From the NCBI GenBank assembly GCA_034638255.1, contig JAWPGT010000002.1, positions 1,922,001-1,986,000 on the forward strand: a stretch of DNA of 64,000 nt. Direction: 5' to 3'. The notes under the pieces are model-generated. The model was given only the letters and a program-made list of their open reading frames with translations, was not told the origin of the DNA and did not search any database. Made by a program: the position numbers and the translations under genes. The DNA is from Coprinus comatus (Eukaryota > Basidiomycota > Agaricomycetes > Agaricales > Agaricaceae). Positions 39,432 to 51,514 of the stretch are shown here, piece after piece (position 1 is the first letter of the stretch; each line of letters opens with the position of its first letter).

Positions 39432-41549
39432 ATGCTGTTGCAACAAATTAAGACATGGACGGCTATAAGACGACGGTCTCGTTCCTCCCACCCACGTACG
39501 TCTGACCAGAGCATCTTCGCGGCTATTTGCCAGCTGCGAACCCGGGCCGCGGACACTGAGGTAAATCGCATCACGTGCAAGAGCGTGTCGGTCATTGGGA
39601 AAGCGATGGGGTCGCTACAATTGTGGGTTATCACCGCAAACACCATCGGCAAAGATGTGTCTAACAAGGCACAGGCCACAACAGTTGACGGGGACCACAG
39701 AAAAGTGTGTATTGTTTTGCGTTATCACGTCGGACAGCGTTTGATTATTGCTTATTTAAATTGACATGGCCCTGCTTCTTCCCTAGTCTGATCCGCAACC
39801 CTCAGGTCGCGCAAAAAGTCGACCGTTGCGCAAGCCCAGCAATGTTCACGCTCTGATTAACGCCATGAACTCCAACTCCTCGTCCAAGATCGCAGTCGCC
39901 TCGTGTAATTCGCGCCAGAACATGTGGCAGCCATGTGAGGCAGCCAAACACTTTGAAATAGCAGGTCAGCTGTTACCAGAACACCAACATAACCCCCATG
40001 TCATGGTGAGCACCTCTAACCCTCCTTCGTATGTATCCTGCTCATCGCCTCCCCCAGCTTTGCGGCAGTACCCACACACCGAACGCATCGCAAAGGCTAA
40101 ACGTCCCAACTTGGGTGGAAGAGCGTGATAAGGTTAGTCACCACGCGTCGAGCTATACAACAAACTTAAGCTAGACGCGTCTTGTACAGGATATTCTACA
40201 TGCTTTCTTTCAATATCCTCTCAACATTGTATTGCATTCGGACTGCCCACACATCGCCCCGCATATAGTCCTCACGCCCCCCGATGAGACACCAGACGAC
40301 TTCTATACGCCATGGAATAACCGCACCCAGCCTCAATGGTCAGGATATTTAATGGTGCCACCACACGACTTGACTGCTGGACAATTACCATTCCATCACG
40401 CACACGATGCCCTGGACGATAGCTTTAGCCAGGACGCAGACGCCACTCAGCCTGTCAGAAATGCTAAGGCCGTGTTCCGCCATTCTCGATTTAACACATT
40501 TGTAAGATTATTCTTTTACCCTTCTTCGTACTATATCTCATATGCGTGCTGAAATAGATTGACAAAACTGCTAACGAACGTCTCATACTTTACTATGTTG
40601 TCAAGGCACTACAAAAACACCAATGCAAAGCAGCTGTGAGTTCTATACATTTTCATACAACTCCATGTATCCTGATTTTTTTTTACCTAGTTCTATGCCG
40701 CAAGCACATATGCTGTTACTTTCCGCGAGCGTTACGACACACCTGAATTTATGGCCTCCCTTGAACGGCCTTTTGGGTGGACAGATCCCGCAGAAGTATG
40801 TCTATATTCCACCTTTTCTATTATTACCACAATTGACGATATGTCAGGTATTGCTTTCAACTGCTAAATTTATGTTTGGTGTCACGGTTATCGAATCACC
40901 TTCCGCATTTACTGTACCCCACATTCTGATAAACAGTCCCCCACCTCAGAACCCTTGGATCCCGTGGCAAAATACCGTTAATGATCCTCAAGATGGGCAT
41001 CATCTTGTTGTTCCTTGCCAAAGAGTGAACTATGTCAGCATAGATGATCAAGAAAACGAAGAGAACATGAGTTGGACAGCATCCTCGGCAGCATCTTCCC
41101 GATTCTTCTTTGCATCGGATTACGACGAAGATGATTCGGAAAATGATACGGACGAAGAGGCTGAAGATGATCTGGAGGTGGATCAGTCTGAGAGTCCCCC
41201 TTTTTCTCGTCCTTGCTCCCCCGGACCGGAAACACCTACAGAAGATTCCACTTGTATGCATAGTTTTTTCCCCAGTATACGACGACCTAGCTTCGTTATC
41301 GATGAAGACGACGAAGACGAACGTGCATTGGCTTTCGCTATTGCTAAAACGGCTGTAGAAGAATACTACCATCAAAATTCCCAGCTTCGCTACGCTTTGC
41401 CCGTCATTGAAGAAGAAGATGGCCCTGATGCAGAGACATTTTCATCCATTCCCTCAATGCGCATATATGATGAGGATGATGAGGATGGTCTACCTCCGCT
41501 TGACGAATGGTATCTTGGTCCATCTGCACGGACACCCGTAGTTGCCTAG
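39432..41549 (+). CDS. Hypothetical protein with acidic C-terminal tail, 587 residues
   Basis: Exons 39432-39704, 39787-40005, 40058-40132, 40190-40501, 40558-40635, 40691-40795 and 40848-41549 are all in phase. No family is recognised. The middle looks folded: LNVPTWVEERDKDILHAFFQ, YPLNIVLHSDCPHIAPHIVL, NERLILYYVVKALQKHQCKA, FYAASTYAVTFRERYDTPEF and ERPFGWTDPAE. From about residue 415 there are acidic runs (DYDEDDSENDTDEEAEDDLE, VIDEDDEDE, YDEDDEDGLPPLDEWYL), a short helix-like stretch ALAFAIAKTAVEEYYHQ and Pro/Ser-rich linkers. The first exon is less certain than the others; the true start could lie elsewhere. It may be a basidiomycete-specific protein. Confidence 0.65.
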
Positions 41550-41913
41550 GCCAACTAATCTGATGACCTTCCAGAGCCGTCTTTTCGTTCCCGCTAATTG
41601 ATTTGTGCTAGGCTCAATGTCTCTAGATTTGTTTTCCTGCATTAGCATCCACTCCATTTTACATCCCACTACCACACTACTTAATACTGACGATGACTCA
41701 TCAATAACCACATTCGTTTAAACCTATACCCTTTGTTCTGTGCGCTTATTCGTACTGTATTTCTAGGCATTTGTCACCAGGTTCTTTTAGTCAGTACGGC
41801 ATTAGTTACCTGTAGCTTTTCACTGTTTCTTTTTTCATCTCCGGGCACTTTGTGTTCTCTTTCGAACTTCTTTGTATACATTTTACTATTCCGAGTTTCG
41901 GCATTTCAATTTC
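41550..41913. other. Spacer before the GDSL esterase gene
   Basis: Intergenic sequence. An additional 5' exon of the esterase gene could lie here, since the frame from 41733 has hydrophobic stretches, but I could not confirm a splice. Confidence 0.35.
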
Positions 41914-43409
41914 ATGTTGGGATTTTGGTTCTATTTCGGTTTTGGAGTGTCACACGGAAACGTTGTATTGTTGTACTCCTTCTACTTCAACATTCAGATG
42001 ATACCCACAACTTATCAAATTGGATCTCATTGGCATGGTTTTCGTCAAGTGAACCGTTTATTCATCTTGTGTGAAACTATTTCCATTTCTCATTTCATCT
42101 GGTTAGCTGATATATCATGACCTTGCGTTTTTTTCTTTACACAAAAAGTGGTGCATCTTATTGCGATGTTGGATTTATGCACCATAAACATAAACCAAGT
42201 TATAAAGATCCACTGGGTATCAAGTTTCCTGGACAAACTTATACGGAAAGTGGAGAAGAAATGAATTGGGTTGGACATCTTATTACAAAATATTGTCCTC
42301 ATCCAAAATTCCAACGTCACTCCGATACTTCTACCCAAGCTGAACCTATTAATCCCATAGTAAATTCAAAAGAACAGGAAGAAGAAGAACAGAGTGAAGA
42401 ATATAAAAAGAATCCGTTGTTGGTTTTTAATTATGCACGAGGTGGAGTTAGAGTTCAAGGTGTTAGAGATCAAGTTGAGAACAAGTTTTTACCTTTTGTT
42501 GGGATGAAAAGACGTGAGATTGGTGACGATTATAGGGATGAAGATTATGATAGTGGAGGTGGTTCGGGAATTGGTGATGATGAATGGACAAGTGATAATT
42601 CTTTATTCGGTGAGTGCTTTCTTTTCGTAACTTGGTTTCAAGACTCTTCGAGATATCAGGTTAGAACTTAGTACTGATTTTCATTATTATCTGTTTATGA
42701 TTATTTAGTGACTTGGGTAGGAATTAACGATTGCGCGTAAGTTCCAATTCTATTGCACCATATATGTCTAACTTACTATTAACTTTATCAATATTCATCA
42801 CTTAGTTTAATAACAGATCCTACAGAAAACATCAAACTACTGTTCGAAGTTCAAGAAAAACTATATCAAGCCGGAGCTCGTAATTTTTTATTCATAGATG
42901 TTCCACCAATGTGGCTTACACCAGCATGTAAGTCCTCCTAGTCCTCCTCTTTTTCAAGTAAAAAATAAAAACCACCAAAAAAAAAAAAAGTGAAACCAGG
43001 ATCCAATATGCAAGAAAGATCACGTCAAATATGTACATCATGGAACACCCATCTTCGAAATTCAATCCAAACCTTCTCAGGCTCTTCAAGTTCTAATACT
43101 ACTGATATCAGTAGTAGTAAAGACTCGAAAGACAAAACACTAACACTTTTATTATTCTCAACACATCCTACATTCAATAATGTCCTAACCAATCCAACTC
43201 AATTCGGATTTAATTCTTCTCAAGTTAGGAAATTTGGAGGAGAAATTTGGATGGATCATGTTCATCCTACTTCGAAATTTCATGAGCTTATTGCCAAAGA
43301 TTTGGCTGTTTTTTTGGATGGGGTTGGTCTAGATGTTGAAGAGAGAAAAGTAATGGTAGAGAATCATTACAAATATTTGAAGGAGAAGAAGAGTGAGGGT
43401 TTAGAGTGA
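41914..43409 (+). CDS. GDSL/SGNH-hydrolase family esterase (CE16-like)
   Basis: This is a probable carbohydrate or lipid ester hydrolase with an SGNH fold. Exons 41914-42068, 42149-42609, 42709-42736, 42806-42927 and 42991-43409 give about 394 residues; the start is uncertain. Block I reads GSHWHGFRQVNRLFIFGASY with CDVGF following, so the usual GDSY is GASY here; the nucleophile would be Ser55. Oxyanion-hole blocks are NYARGG and WVGINDC (G-x-N-D). The catalytic Asp/His block is MDHVHPTSKFHELIA (Asp344, His347 in this model). Other support is YTESGEEMNWVGHLITKY and ARNFLFIDVPPM. A charged insert (EQEEEEQSEE and DDYRDEDYDSGGG) interrupts the first half. A decayed copy of its 3' end lies 1.4 kb downstream. 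Confidence 0.82.
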
Positions 43410-43760
43410 TATGTGGTTGAGACTCGTTGATGTAAAAGAAAATATGTAGATTTTTTTTGAAATGCGTAAGAAGTGAAAAACATAATTCGTAAACATTTTG
43501 AAGGATGCTTTCGAGTCGGTGCATATGATTACCTGTGCGGTACCTGTCGTGCAAGCCATTGCTTTGGCGGAAGGCCTTGCACTGGTGCTGGTGAATTCTT
43601 CTTGAGCGGCCACACTCTCCTCGCACTGTTCAGGTCTTGACTACCACGGAGCACGATCTGCGAATCTTCCGCGCGACCCTGAAAACTCCTATCCGCCTCG
43701 CACATGCATTAGACCAATGAGAGCCACGAACACCAAAAAGTCGTCTGTCCAGATACTCAG

Positions 43761-44691
43761 TCAATTAACACACCACCTCATCTCCTGCTCCAAGTCGACT
43801 CCCTCCACATACTTCTCCTTCTTCTCTTCTGGGACAGTATCTTCTGCAATGCCCATCTACAGATCCGTCCACGCCTTGAATATCGGGTGAGGGTATATAG
43901 CTTTTACGTGTTCCCAATACATAGGGTACCACCCAGCGCATGTCCAATCTATGATGCCTGAAATGACGATGGTGGAACCGGATTTACCGTTCAAGGTTGG
44001 ACGTTGATGTCGGGTGATGAGGATGTTGCGGAGGTTGAGGTCGCCATGCGTAAACACAGTATGATCATCTGCCTTGCTGCTGTCAGGGGAATGAGCATTC
44101 GAGTTTCCATCATCTGTTTTCGAAGGCGAAAGACCATGTGTGATAGAGAACCCTTTGCGTAGGGATACATCTGGCGGTAGCCATTGCAGGAGATATGAAT
44201 GGAAGGCGACAACATTTGCGAAAGGGCCAAACTCGAGGTTATCAACCCTATTAACGTCGCAGCATGGTAAATCCAACGTCGGCCCCGATACTACTCCAAT
44301 TTTTCCTCCCATTCTTGCTTCATCTACGCGTGGAATGCTACGTAAGATTCGTACAACCCTTCCCAACTCTCGTCGAACTTGTGCCGAGGACTTCACCTTC
44401 GAGGCGAGTCATGACAAAGACGTTTCCCACCACATCTAAAACCAGTGGAACTGGTATAGTCCCATCTGAAGAGCTGGAGATGGAATTATGCGTAGAGACA
44501 AGTCGGATGGCGAGAGCTTCTTGGGAGGCTTTTTGTCCTTACTTGAGGTAAAGCCCAAAGAGAAGACGTTGGGTGAAGAAGTCAGTTGGTCCATAAATCC
44601 GTATCGAGAGTTTCTTGAGGGATAAGTAGAGGTTTAGACGGAGAGAAGCGGGAAGGAGGCGGATGAACCAGAAAAGTATACGCCGTAGCAT
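43761..44691 (-). pseudogene. Aminoglycoside-phosphotransferase-like (APH) kinase, decayed
   Basis: The translated remnant matches fungal APH/choline-kinase-like proteins: a hydrophobic N-terminus (MLRRILFWFIRLLPASLRL), SQEALAIRLVSTHNSI (the conserved E-A-L helix), VFVMTRLEGE, IPRVDEARMGGKIGVVSG, the catalytic loop FTHGDLNLRNILI (H-G-D-x-N-x-x-N) and the metal-binding ISGIIDWTCAGWYPMYWE. Three lesions interrupt it. They are an in-frame TAA at 44539-44541 (codon 51), a frame change at about 44375-44410 between EGEVLGTSS and QVRRELGRV, and a TAG at 43857-43859. After the TAG, protein-like sequence (MGIAEDTVPEEKKEKYVEGV) continues in frame to 43761. A GTAAGG donor at the first stop could instead be spliced, but that would remove the conserved helix. 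It lies between the esterase and its partial copy, on the opposite strand. Confidence 0.72.
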
Positions 44692-44782
44692 TGTGAGCTC
44701 GCACTCGGCTGGGACTACAATACGTCGGTAAACCGCAAGAGTACGTCATCTAGCAGACTCCCACGGTTACGTCATCAAATAC

Positions 44783-45100
44783 TCATCTTCCCAAACCTTC
44801 CCAGGCTCTTCAAGTTCTAACATTTCCAATACATCCTACCTCAATAATGTTTTAACCAATCCAACTCAATTCGGAGGAGAAATTTGGATGGATCATCTGC
44901 TTCGAAATTTTGTGAGATTATTGCCAAGGATTTGGCTATTTTTTTGAATGGGGTTGGAAGTGATGGTAGAGAATCATTACATAGTTTTGAAGAAGAGTGA
45001 GGAGGGCTTAGAGTGATAATGTGGTCGAAATTCTTGATGTAAATACAACTACAATTTTTTGAAAAGTGCAAGAAGTGAAAAACATGATTCATAAACATGT
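44783..45100 (+). pseudogene. Partial decayed copy of the GDSL esterase 3' end
   Basis: This segment matches the last exon and 3' flank of the esterase gene (about 43048-43500) through many short identical runs: aggctcttcaagttctaa, accaatccaactcaattcgg, ggaggagaaatttggatgga, gatttggct, atggtagagaatcattaca and aagaagtgaaaaacat. Several in-frame deletions and frame changes have removed the region before GGEIWMDH and the catalytic His block. Only the tail is present; no upstream exons were found. Confidence 0.85.
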
Positions 45101-45885
45101 CATATCTAAAAACAAATTGTATACATACTGTGTATAAAGAAAAAGGATATGACGACACTTCTACACCTAAATAAACACGTATTTTATTTGTTATTTTATT
45201 GTTAAGATGGGAGGGGGTATGTGGATGGTAATTTATGTATGTATGTACGGGTCATGATTCTGAGATGTAATATACATATACTGTGTGAGATAGAAAGAAA
45301 GACGTAGAACATGACTATACACAGGAGGACCACGAGCTTGAAAGAGAGAAAAAAGCAAAATGAGTAGCATAAACCGAACAAAGAGATTCGAGTACACTTT
45401 GTGAGGCAACCTGTGCAACGAATAGCGAGAAAGGAACAGGGTGAAAAAAAAACAATAACACTAAGATTTGCGAGTGGGAAGGGTGAAGATATATGATCAA
45501 CTGGTACACAATGGTTCCCGAGAAGGTAGCCAAAACGACGGTTCCGGTATAACGATCTTTGCGAATAGGGATTATTGGGTAGAAAGAAAAAAGGACCCGC
45601 GGTATAGGAACGAATGGAGTCTTCAAATCCGTGCCATAAATAAACCAGATAGAGCACAGGCGAAAGAAGCACCGTATTCTTGGGTATTCTTGGTTCCATC
45701 GAGGCGTCTCCAAGAGAAGCTACCCACATTCCACTTTTTTGAGGTATTGTGTAGGGAACCGTTTCGATCCCTTTTTTAGTGACAGAGAAGCCGATTTTGG
45801 TGAAAGATAGCTAAGAAGAAGGGGCTAACATGATACGGCCCTTACTGATAGAAGTTAAAAGATAGAAAACGAAGTTCTCAGGGGT
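45101..45885. other. Intergenic spacer
   Basis: No gene is seen. Several overlapping minus-strand frames are hydrophobic only because the plus strand is purine-rich here. Confidence 0.45.
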
Positions 45886-47638
45886 TCAGCACCCTCGGAG
45901 CAGATATTGTGCTCTTACGGCGTGCCTTTTGTTTACCTGACGTTCGCGATAAGCATTATGTGGTAATCGAGTAGGTTAAACAAGATAGCTCACAAGGAGG
46001 TTCGCAGTCTTGAACGTTGAGCTATACAAATGGTTAATCCCATTCTCTTCTAAGACCTTGGAGAATTTGTTGACAAGACCATGTTTATCTGGATACATGC
46101 ACATACAAATGAGAAACAATATGCATATAGTCTGTTGTAAATGTAACTCACCCAAGCCGAACAATCTCAAATCGATTTGCAAGCATTTAAGTTCACCGAT
46201 ACTCATATCATCCAGATTACTATAATCGCTAACACCGTCATCCCAACCAGTGGTAGTTTCTTCTTCACTTTCTTCATCACATCCTTCATCTACATCAGAA
46301 TCCAAGTATAGGTCGCCGCAACAGATCAGGAGATGTCTTTCCTCAGGTGGGAAAAGTGCGGCAAGAGTTTTGACATCGGCGGTCAAGGATGTACCTTCCT
46401 GTGTTCGTGTGAAACTAAAGAAAGGATTCTTCATCTTTATACTAGAAGGTGGAGTGGTTGGGTAACCTTTCTGACTACTGATAGGAAGGTCGGTTCTGAT
46501 AGGAAGTAGAGGAGAGTTGGCTGAGCTTCTGAATCCATGTTGCAAAGGAGATGGCGAAGGGTTTGACGAAGATGTGGTATTGCTCAAATTCGCAGTGGAC
46601 ATGCTCCTTGGAGAATGTGAGAAATATCCATCGTCTTCGTCTTTTGACTCAGGGGGAATAGTCGGTGCTACTTCCAAAGGAAACATTTCCTCTTCTTCAT
46701 CGAACGGTGAGAAAACATCCGAGGGCGGCATACCTCTGGGAATGCCTTCCGATCTAACCGGGGATGGAATGAGTTCTGGGAAAGAGACCAACTTGACAAT
46801 TTTGAGGCCCCAGTGGTCAACACCGAACTCGTCTGAAAGCCCGACACACGCAAGATCGGGGGATAAGATTCGGACCTCACCCGAGGCGGGGGAATGTGTC
46901 TTGGTTTTATGAGAAAAGTTGGGTGGAGAAGCCAGAGGAGTTGCATGATAGGACGGAATCACTGAGGAGGAGTGGGAGCGAGTAAGGACCGTAGGCGAAA
47001 CAGAGCAAGGAGTCGCAGCGATGTTAGGCGAGACTGGTGAGGGGGACAGCGGAGGAGAATGTGGGAGGTGGGAGGTGTAGAGCCCAAAGCCTGCCTGCTC
47101 AAACAAAGCCAGAGCCTCACGTAGACGGAACTGCTTGACCTACGACAGATATAAATAAATATATCAAGATATCAATAAGTACACCCACAAAGATAAAGTC
47201 GCTCATGTACGACGACTGGTACAGAATCGATATTCCCGCTTCAGCCAATGGGGCAGAGAGCTCATTCACACGGGCCCCAGCGTTATCTATTACAACAGGA
47301 TGGGTTAGAGATAATAATGAGTCACCGCTGCGGTACTCACCCAATTGATCTGTGTGCGAATCAATCTGAAGCACACTCCAGGGCTCATGGGACAGCTCGA
47401 GAGGATCTTTTCTCATACTACGCCTGTCCTTTTCCGAGATTCCCTCGAAATCCTGGACATGGCTGTAGTCAACAAAGAGCGAAAGCTCGATTTCATTCGC
47501 AGTGACATTGAAAAAGGTAGGGCTGGGGTGTAGGATGTGCCTCAGCACAGGGTGTGAAAGGGCCTGCAGACGATTGCGTGGGATGTGTACAAGGGCAAGA
47601 GAAATGGGGAGGAGAGAAATAGTCACAACGTCGGCCAT
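45886..47638 (-). CDS. ACT-domain protein resembling CASTOR/GATS-like arginine sensors
   Basis: Minus-strand exons 47638-47341, 47286-47189, 47139-46152, 46088-45994 and 45936-45886 encode 509 residues. Recognisable pieces in order are SLLPISLALVHIPRNRL, FFNVTANEIELSLFVDY, EPWSVLQIDSHTDQLDNAGA, NELSAPLAEAGISILYQSSY, MSDFIFVKQFRLREAL, then near the C-terminus LKCLQIDLRLFGLDKHGLVN, KFSKVLEENGINHLYSSTFK and TANLLVNKRHAVRAQYLL. The repeated pattern APLAE-GISILYQSSYMSDFIFV and VLEENGINHLYSSTFKTANLLV is the ACT repeat of animal CASTOR1/2, which bind arginine and control TORC1 through GATOR2. About 270 Ser/Pro-rich residues separate the two halves. The ACT assignment is strong; arginine sensing is inferred. 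An in-frame Met lies 27 codons upstream. Confidence 0.82.
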
Positions 47639-50600
47639 CCGGTTGGGAAGAGGTCGGCCTGCCTCTGATTCCCTTCTTTTATTCACTTTTCTGCTCCCGG
47701 CCCGAGCTTCCGTGCACAAATTAACCCCTCGGGTCTATATATAGGTCCGTTTTATTCAATTTCACCGCCGGCTTCAAAGAACACTTCCCTCTCGTACATG
47801 CCTTATCGCTAACCATTGTCCAAATAACCCGCGCAACAATTCTCTTTTTGTGCGGACTCAACCCGGACTCAAGTGTGATACAAGTCAATAAGCTGACCAA
47901 GGCCAAACTAGATCACGCTTCAAGTCGACCGGGGCTGGTCGAGAATCAGGGACCTCTCGCTAAGCTCAGGCTCGAACTATGTATCATTAGGAACAGTTCA
48001 ATATGCCTCAAATGCAAGCCGCGACGTCTCTGCCAGAGTAACTTCGCGCATCATTACCCTAATTTTATTATTTTCTGATGTTTTTTTGTACTGGTTCACC
48101 TTTAGGAGGTCTTCAGATAAGACCGTAGTTTTCGCCCAAATGCAGAAACACTCGTCTTGGCTGATCATCTCATTCGTCAAGCTTTTGTAACGCAATTTCC
48201 ATTTTATCATTATCTCAAAGAAAACTCCGCTTCCGACGAAAGGTACCATGGGATTTGGTATGGTGTATCTTTAATATAATTCCCTCAGTTACAAGTGGGT
48301 GGGATACAGATCGGGTAAAGCAACGTGATTCATTTTCAACTTATTCCTATTCCTAACTTTCTACAGACTTTCTATTGCCTCTGCTTCTGCTTCCGCTTCC
48401 GATAACCCAGAGCATACGCATATTTGAAAACCATAATCCAAATACATTGGCGTTCATTCAGACCTTCAGGAGCTTACAGTAATGCGGGCGTAAAGGAGAA
48501 CCTTTCCTCATTTCAACTTTCACCTCTCGGATGGTTCACTAATACCAGTCCTAAAACAGTATACCAACGGACTTGGAACTTGTTGTATTGATATCCCCGA
48601 AAAATATTCACCTAATTTCAAAAAAGAGCAAAACGGGGATGGGGATTTCACCAATAACTGAAATTCGAAACCCTATTGAAGGGTAAGTGTTGGGCCTAGG
48701 ATTTCATTCAGCTGACCAGAAATACTTCAAAAAAGCCAATTTCCACCGGTTAGCACATTACATCGTCTTAAAGAGCAACAATCATATCATTTATCATTAT
48801 CATTGAAATCAGATAACCTCAAACCTGCTGAAACTCAAGTCGAACCCATAGAATATATAATTCAATTGGTACTCAGTTACCAGTAACACGGGGGAAATTT
48901 AGGCCTGGAAAAGAGACCATTGCCTTGAAAGACACAGTTGACAATGTATACCTTAATATGCATAGGCTTATTAACATAGCCTAGAGTCTCCTAGAGGACC
49001 ATGCTGTGCCGGCTGAAGGAAGAAAAAATCCTAAGATTCTGAACAGAATTCCTAACTAAAGGCCAGTGAATCCCGAATATTTGAATTCCAGTTCCATAGT
49101 TATTGCATCATATTCAACAATCCTTACACTCTTACATATCTACATCTCATGACTCAACAAGTATTCATATATGGTATTTCGTTTTTCAAGCAAGGTGTCA
49201 ATGAGGGCCACAACTTTTCTTGTTCCACCTGATCATCTTTTATTCTCCTTCAAGCTTTCAATTGTCAGGAACTAAATGTCCGTAGGAATCGTACATATTG
49301 GTGGTAAGTTGATATTGGCAGGAACATGTCAAAGACTCGGATACAATACCATACACAGTGTATATGATATATGTATGTACGTTTCTGAAGAACATGCGAT
49401 ACGTACTACATGTGCGTAGTAATTAGAGTATAACCCTTCCGGTTCCGAGCATTTTTAATGTTCTGAGACGGAATATTGCAAGTTCGTCGAGTACTAGTAA
49501 ATTCCAAGTTCTAACTTCAACTTTTGGACATCCCATTGCATAGATGGACGTTGGAATATCGATATCATTTATCCTTTTTTCTTTTTTCTTTCTTTTTTCA
49601 TTTAAACTGGAGAGAGAAACGTCTCTGTCTGTCCGGAGTACTGGAGCCATCTGGGCCCCTTAGTCCTGACCGCTAGCAGTCCCCCATGATCTATCAACAG
49701 CATCTCCATAGCCACTATCATTACCACTATATCATAATCAATAAAATCTCGTCCTTCTTTGGTTTTCATGCACACTGTAATACCACGATGTCCACATTTA
49801 ATTTCACTTATCAATGACTCATGATTCGATTTCTCATGGACCTGTAAAGTCCGACTCCCAGTAGTTCCGACTCGGAATTAACATTTTGTTTAAAATCTTC
49901 TTCTTGTGATGCATGCCGTTCATTATGGAACTTAGAACACAGAGTACATACGTAACACGCAAAATTTATCTATATCTTACTTACTTATCATAAAGTAGAA
50001 ATCAATCCTTATGTAATTCATTTATTGTTTTTCATATGTCTACGTCTGATGTCATGATCAACGCCGAGCCGTCGAAACTTGTTTTACATGAAAACAGTAA
50101 TGATCAGAACTCTTTATATTGATCTATCAATGTCAATCAATGTCAATGAAGTTGTCAAAAAAAAGTGAAATTGTATTACATTTACCTTATGCACCTTGTT
50201 ATGAACTGTGTGTCCATGGAAAAGTGCAAATGTGAGATTGTGTGGATTTTTAAGTGGTAAATTATGGTCGAGCCCCTGGGGATTTTGAGCGGATTTTGAA
50301 CTCGCGCTCCTTGAGTGTGGTGTTATGAGGGTTACGGGCTGTTACGGGTTAGTCACTCAGAGGACATGAAATGCTCTTGTGACTCCCGTGACATCCAAGG
50401 AGTGCAGGTTCAGGCAGGTGAACTATCCTGCCCCTGGTGATGTCAGTGATTTTTTGGGTCCGGTTTCTGGATTCTTTTACTTTTGGTCAAGATTAGTGTA
50501 TGATACATTGTCCCTGGTTTGAGAAGGCTATCCCAGGATACAGATTTTGGAGTGTCCGGAATGTTTTCGGATTTCAAACAAAAGTCGTGGTCAGGTACTC

Positions 50601-51514
50601 TTCGTTGGTGGCACTAATTTGAGTAAATATTACTAGGTACTACTCCCGGAACAGAGTCTTCAGTTCAAACTCGGGCTACATCTCCAGGGATATTTTTCTG
50701 ACGATTGCATCTCACCACGCAAGAAACCTCTGAGGCTCTGACTGCTTTCTATTACTTATTACCCCTCTTGTAAGTTTTACAGCTGGAACTAGTATTTCTG
50801 GTATCATTAATCGCCAGTAGTTCAGAAGCTCATCTACCTTCAACCCAATCCTTATCGGCGTCATTGTATCATCTTGTGTATAATAGTATCACTGGGGTGT
50901 AAGAAATCTCAATGAAACGTGTGGTAATACTACGACCCCTTAGCAGTGTAGGATAATGCAAAGGGAATGACTGTTGTAGTACGTTCTCCCAACACCATCA
51001 TTTATTTATCTGAATTCGTCCTCTCATCTGACTTCCCATAACACTTCATAACACTCGGGTTCGGTTTGCTGATTGGCATCTAATCAATGAACCAACTCAT
51101 CCATCAGTATCAGTATCAGTATCAGTATCAATTTGGGTCCTTATGACTCATTCCACTTTCTATTTATTCCGGTTCAAAGATGTAAAACACGAATATCATT
51201 CATCTCATTAGAGAAAACGTAATGTAGAATATAAGTTGATGTACTTTGGGGTACCAGTACAATATCCGAATTACAACAATGAAGTGGGAGTACCTCTACA
51301 CTATACTACAATCATACTAGTACTACTAACTCTTATAATCATAATTTCGTACATGAACAAAAGAGACACAGGTAGAAATATAACATCATTTCCTGGAGTA
51401 AAAGAACAAGCCTGAGGTGGATTCCGAAAGTGCAATGTGAAACCATCTAGAAGCCCACGAACAACATCATGAACAAGAACCCGATTCCGAAATTAAGAAT
51501 TAAGGGGACGGAGG
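47639..51514. other. 3.9-kb gene-free stretch
   Basis: AT-rich sequence without a supported gene, RNA gene or recognisable mobile element. Short frames at 47998-48249 and 49423-49650 have no motif. It contains a hexamer microsatellite near 51105. Confidence 0.5.
51103..51130. repeat. ATCAGT microsatellite
   Basis: Four to five tandem copies of the hexamer ATCAGT lie in intergenic DNA. Confidence 0.75.

Noticed and set aside
45202..45729. Overlapping hydrophobic minus-strand frames, considered as a membrane protein.
   Set aside because: Hydrophobicity follows from purine-rich composition of the opposite strand; frames overlap each other and lack conserved features.
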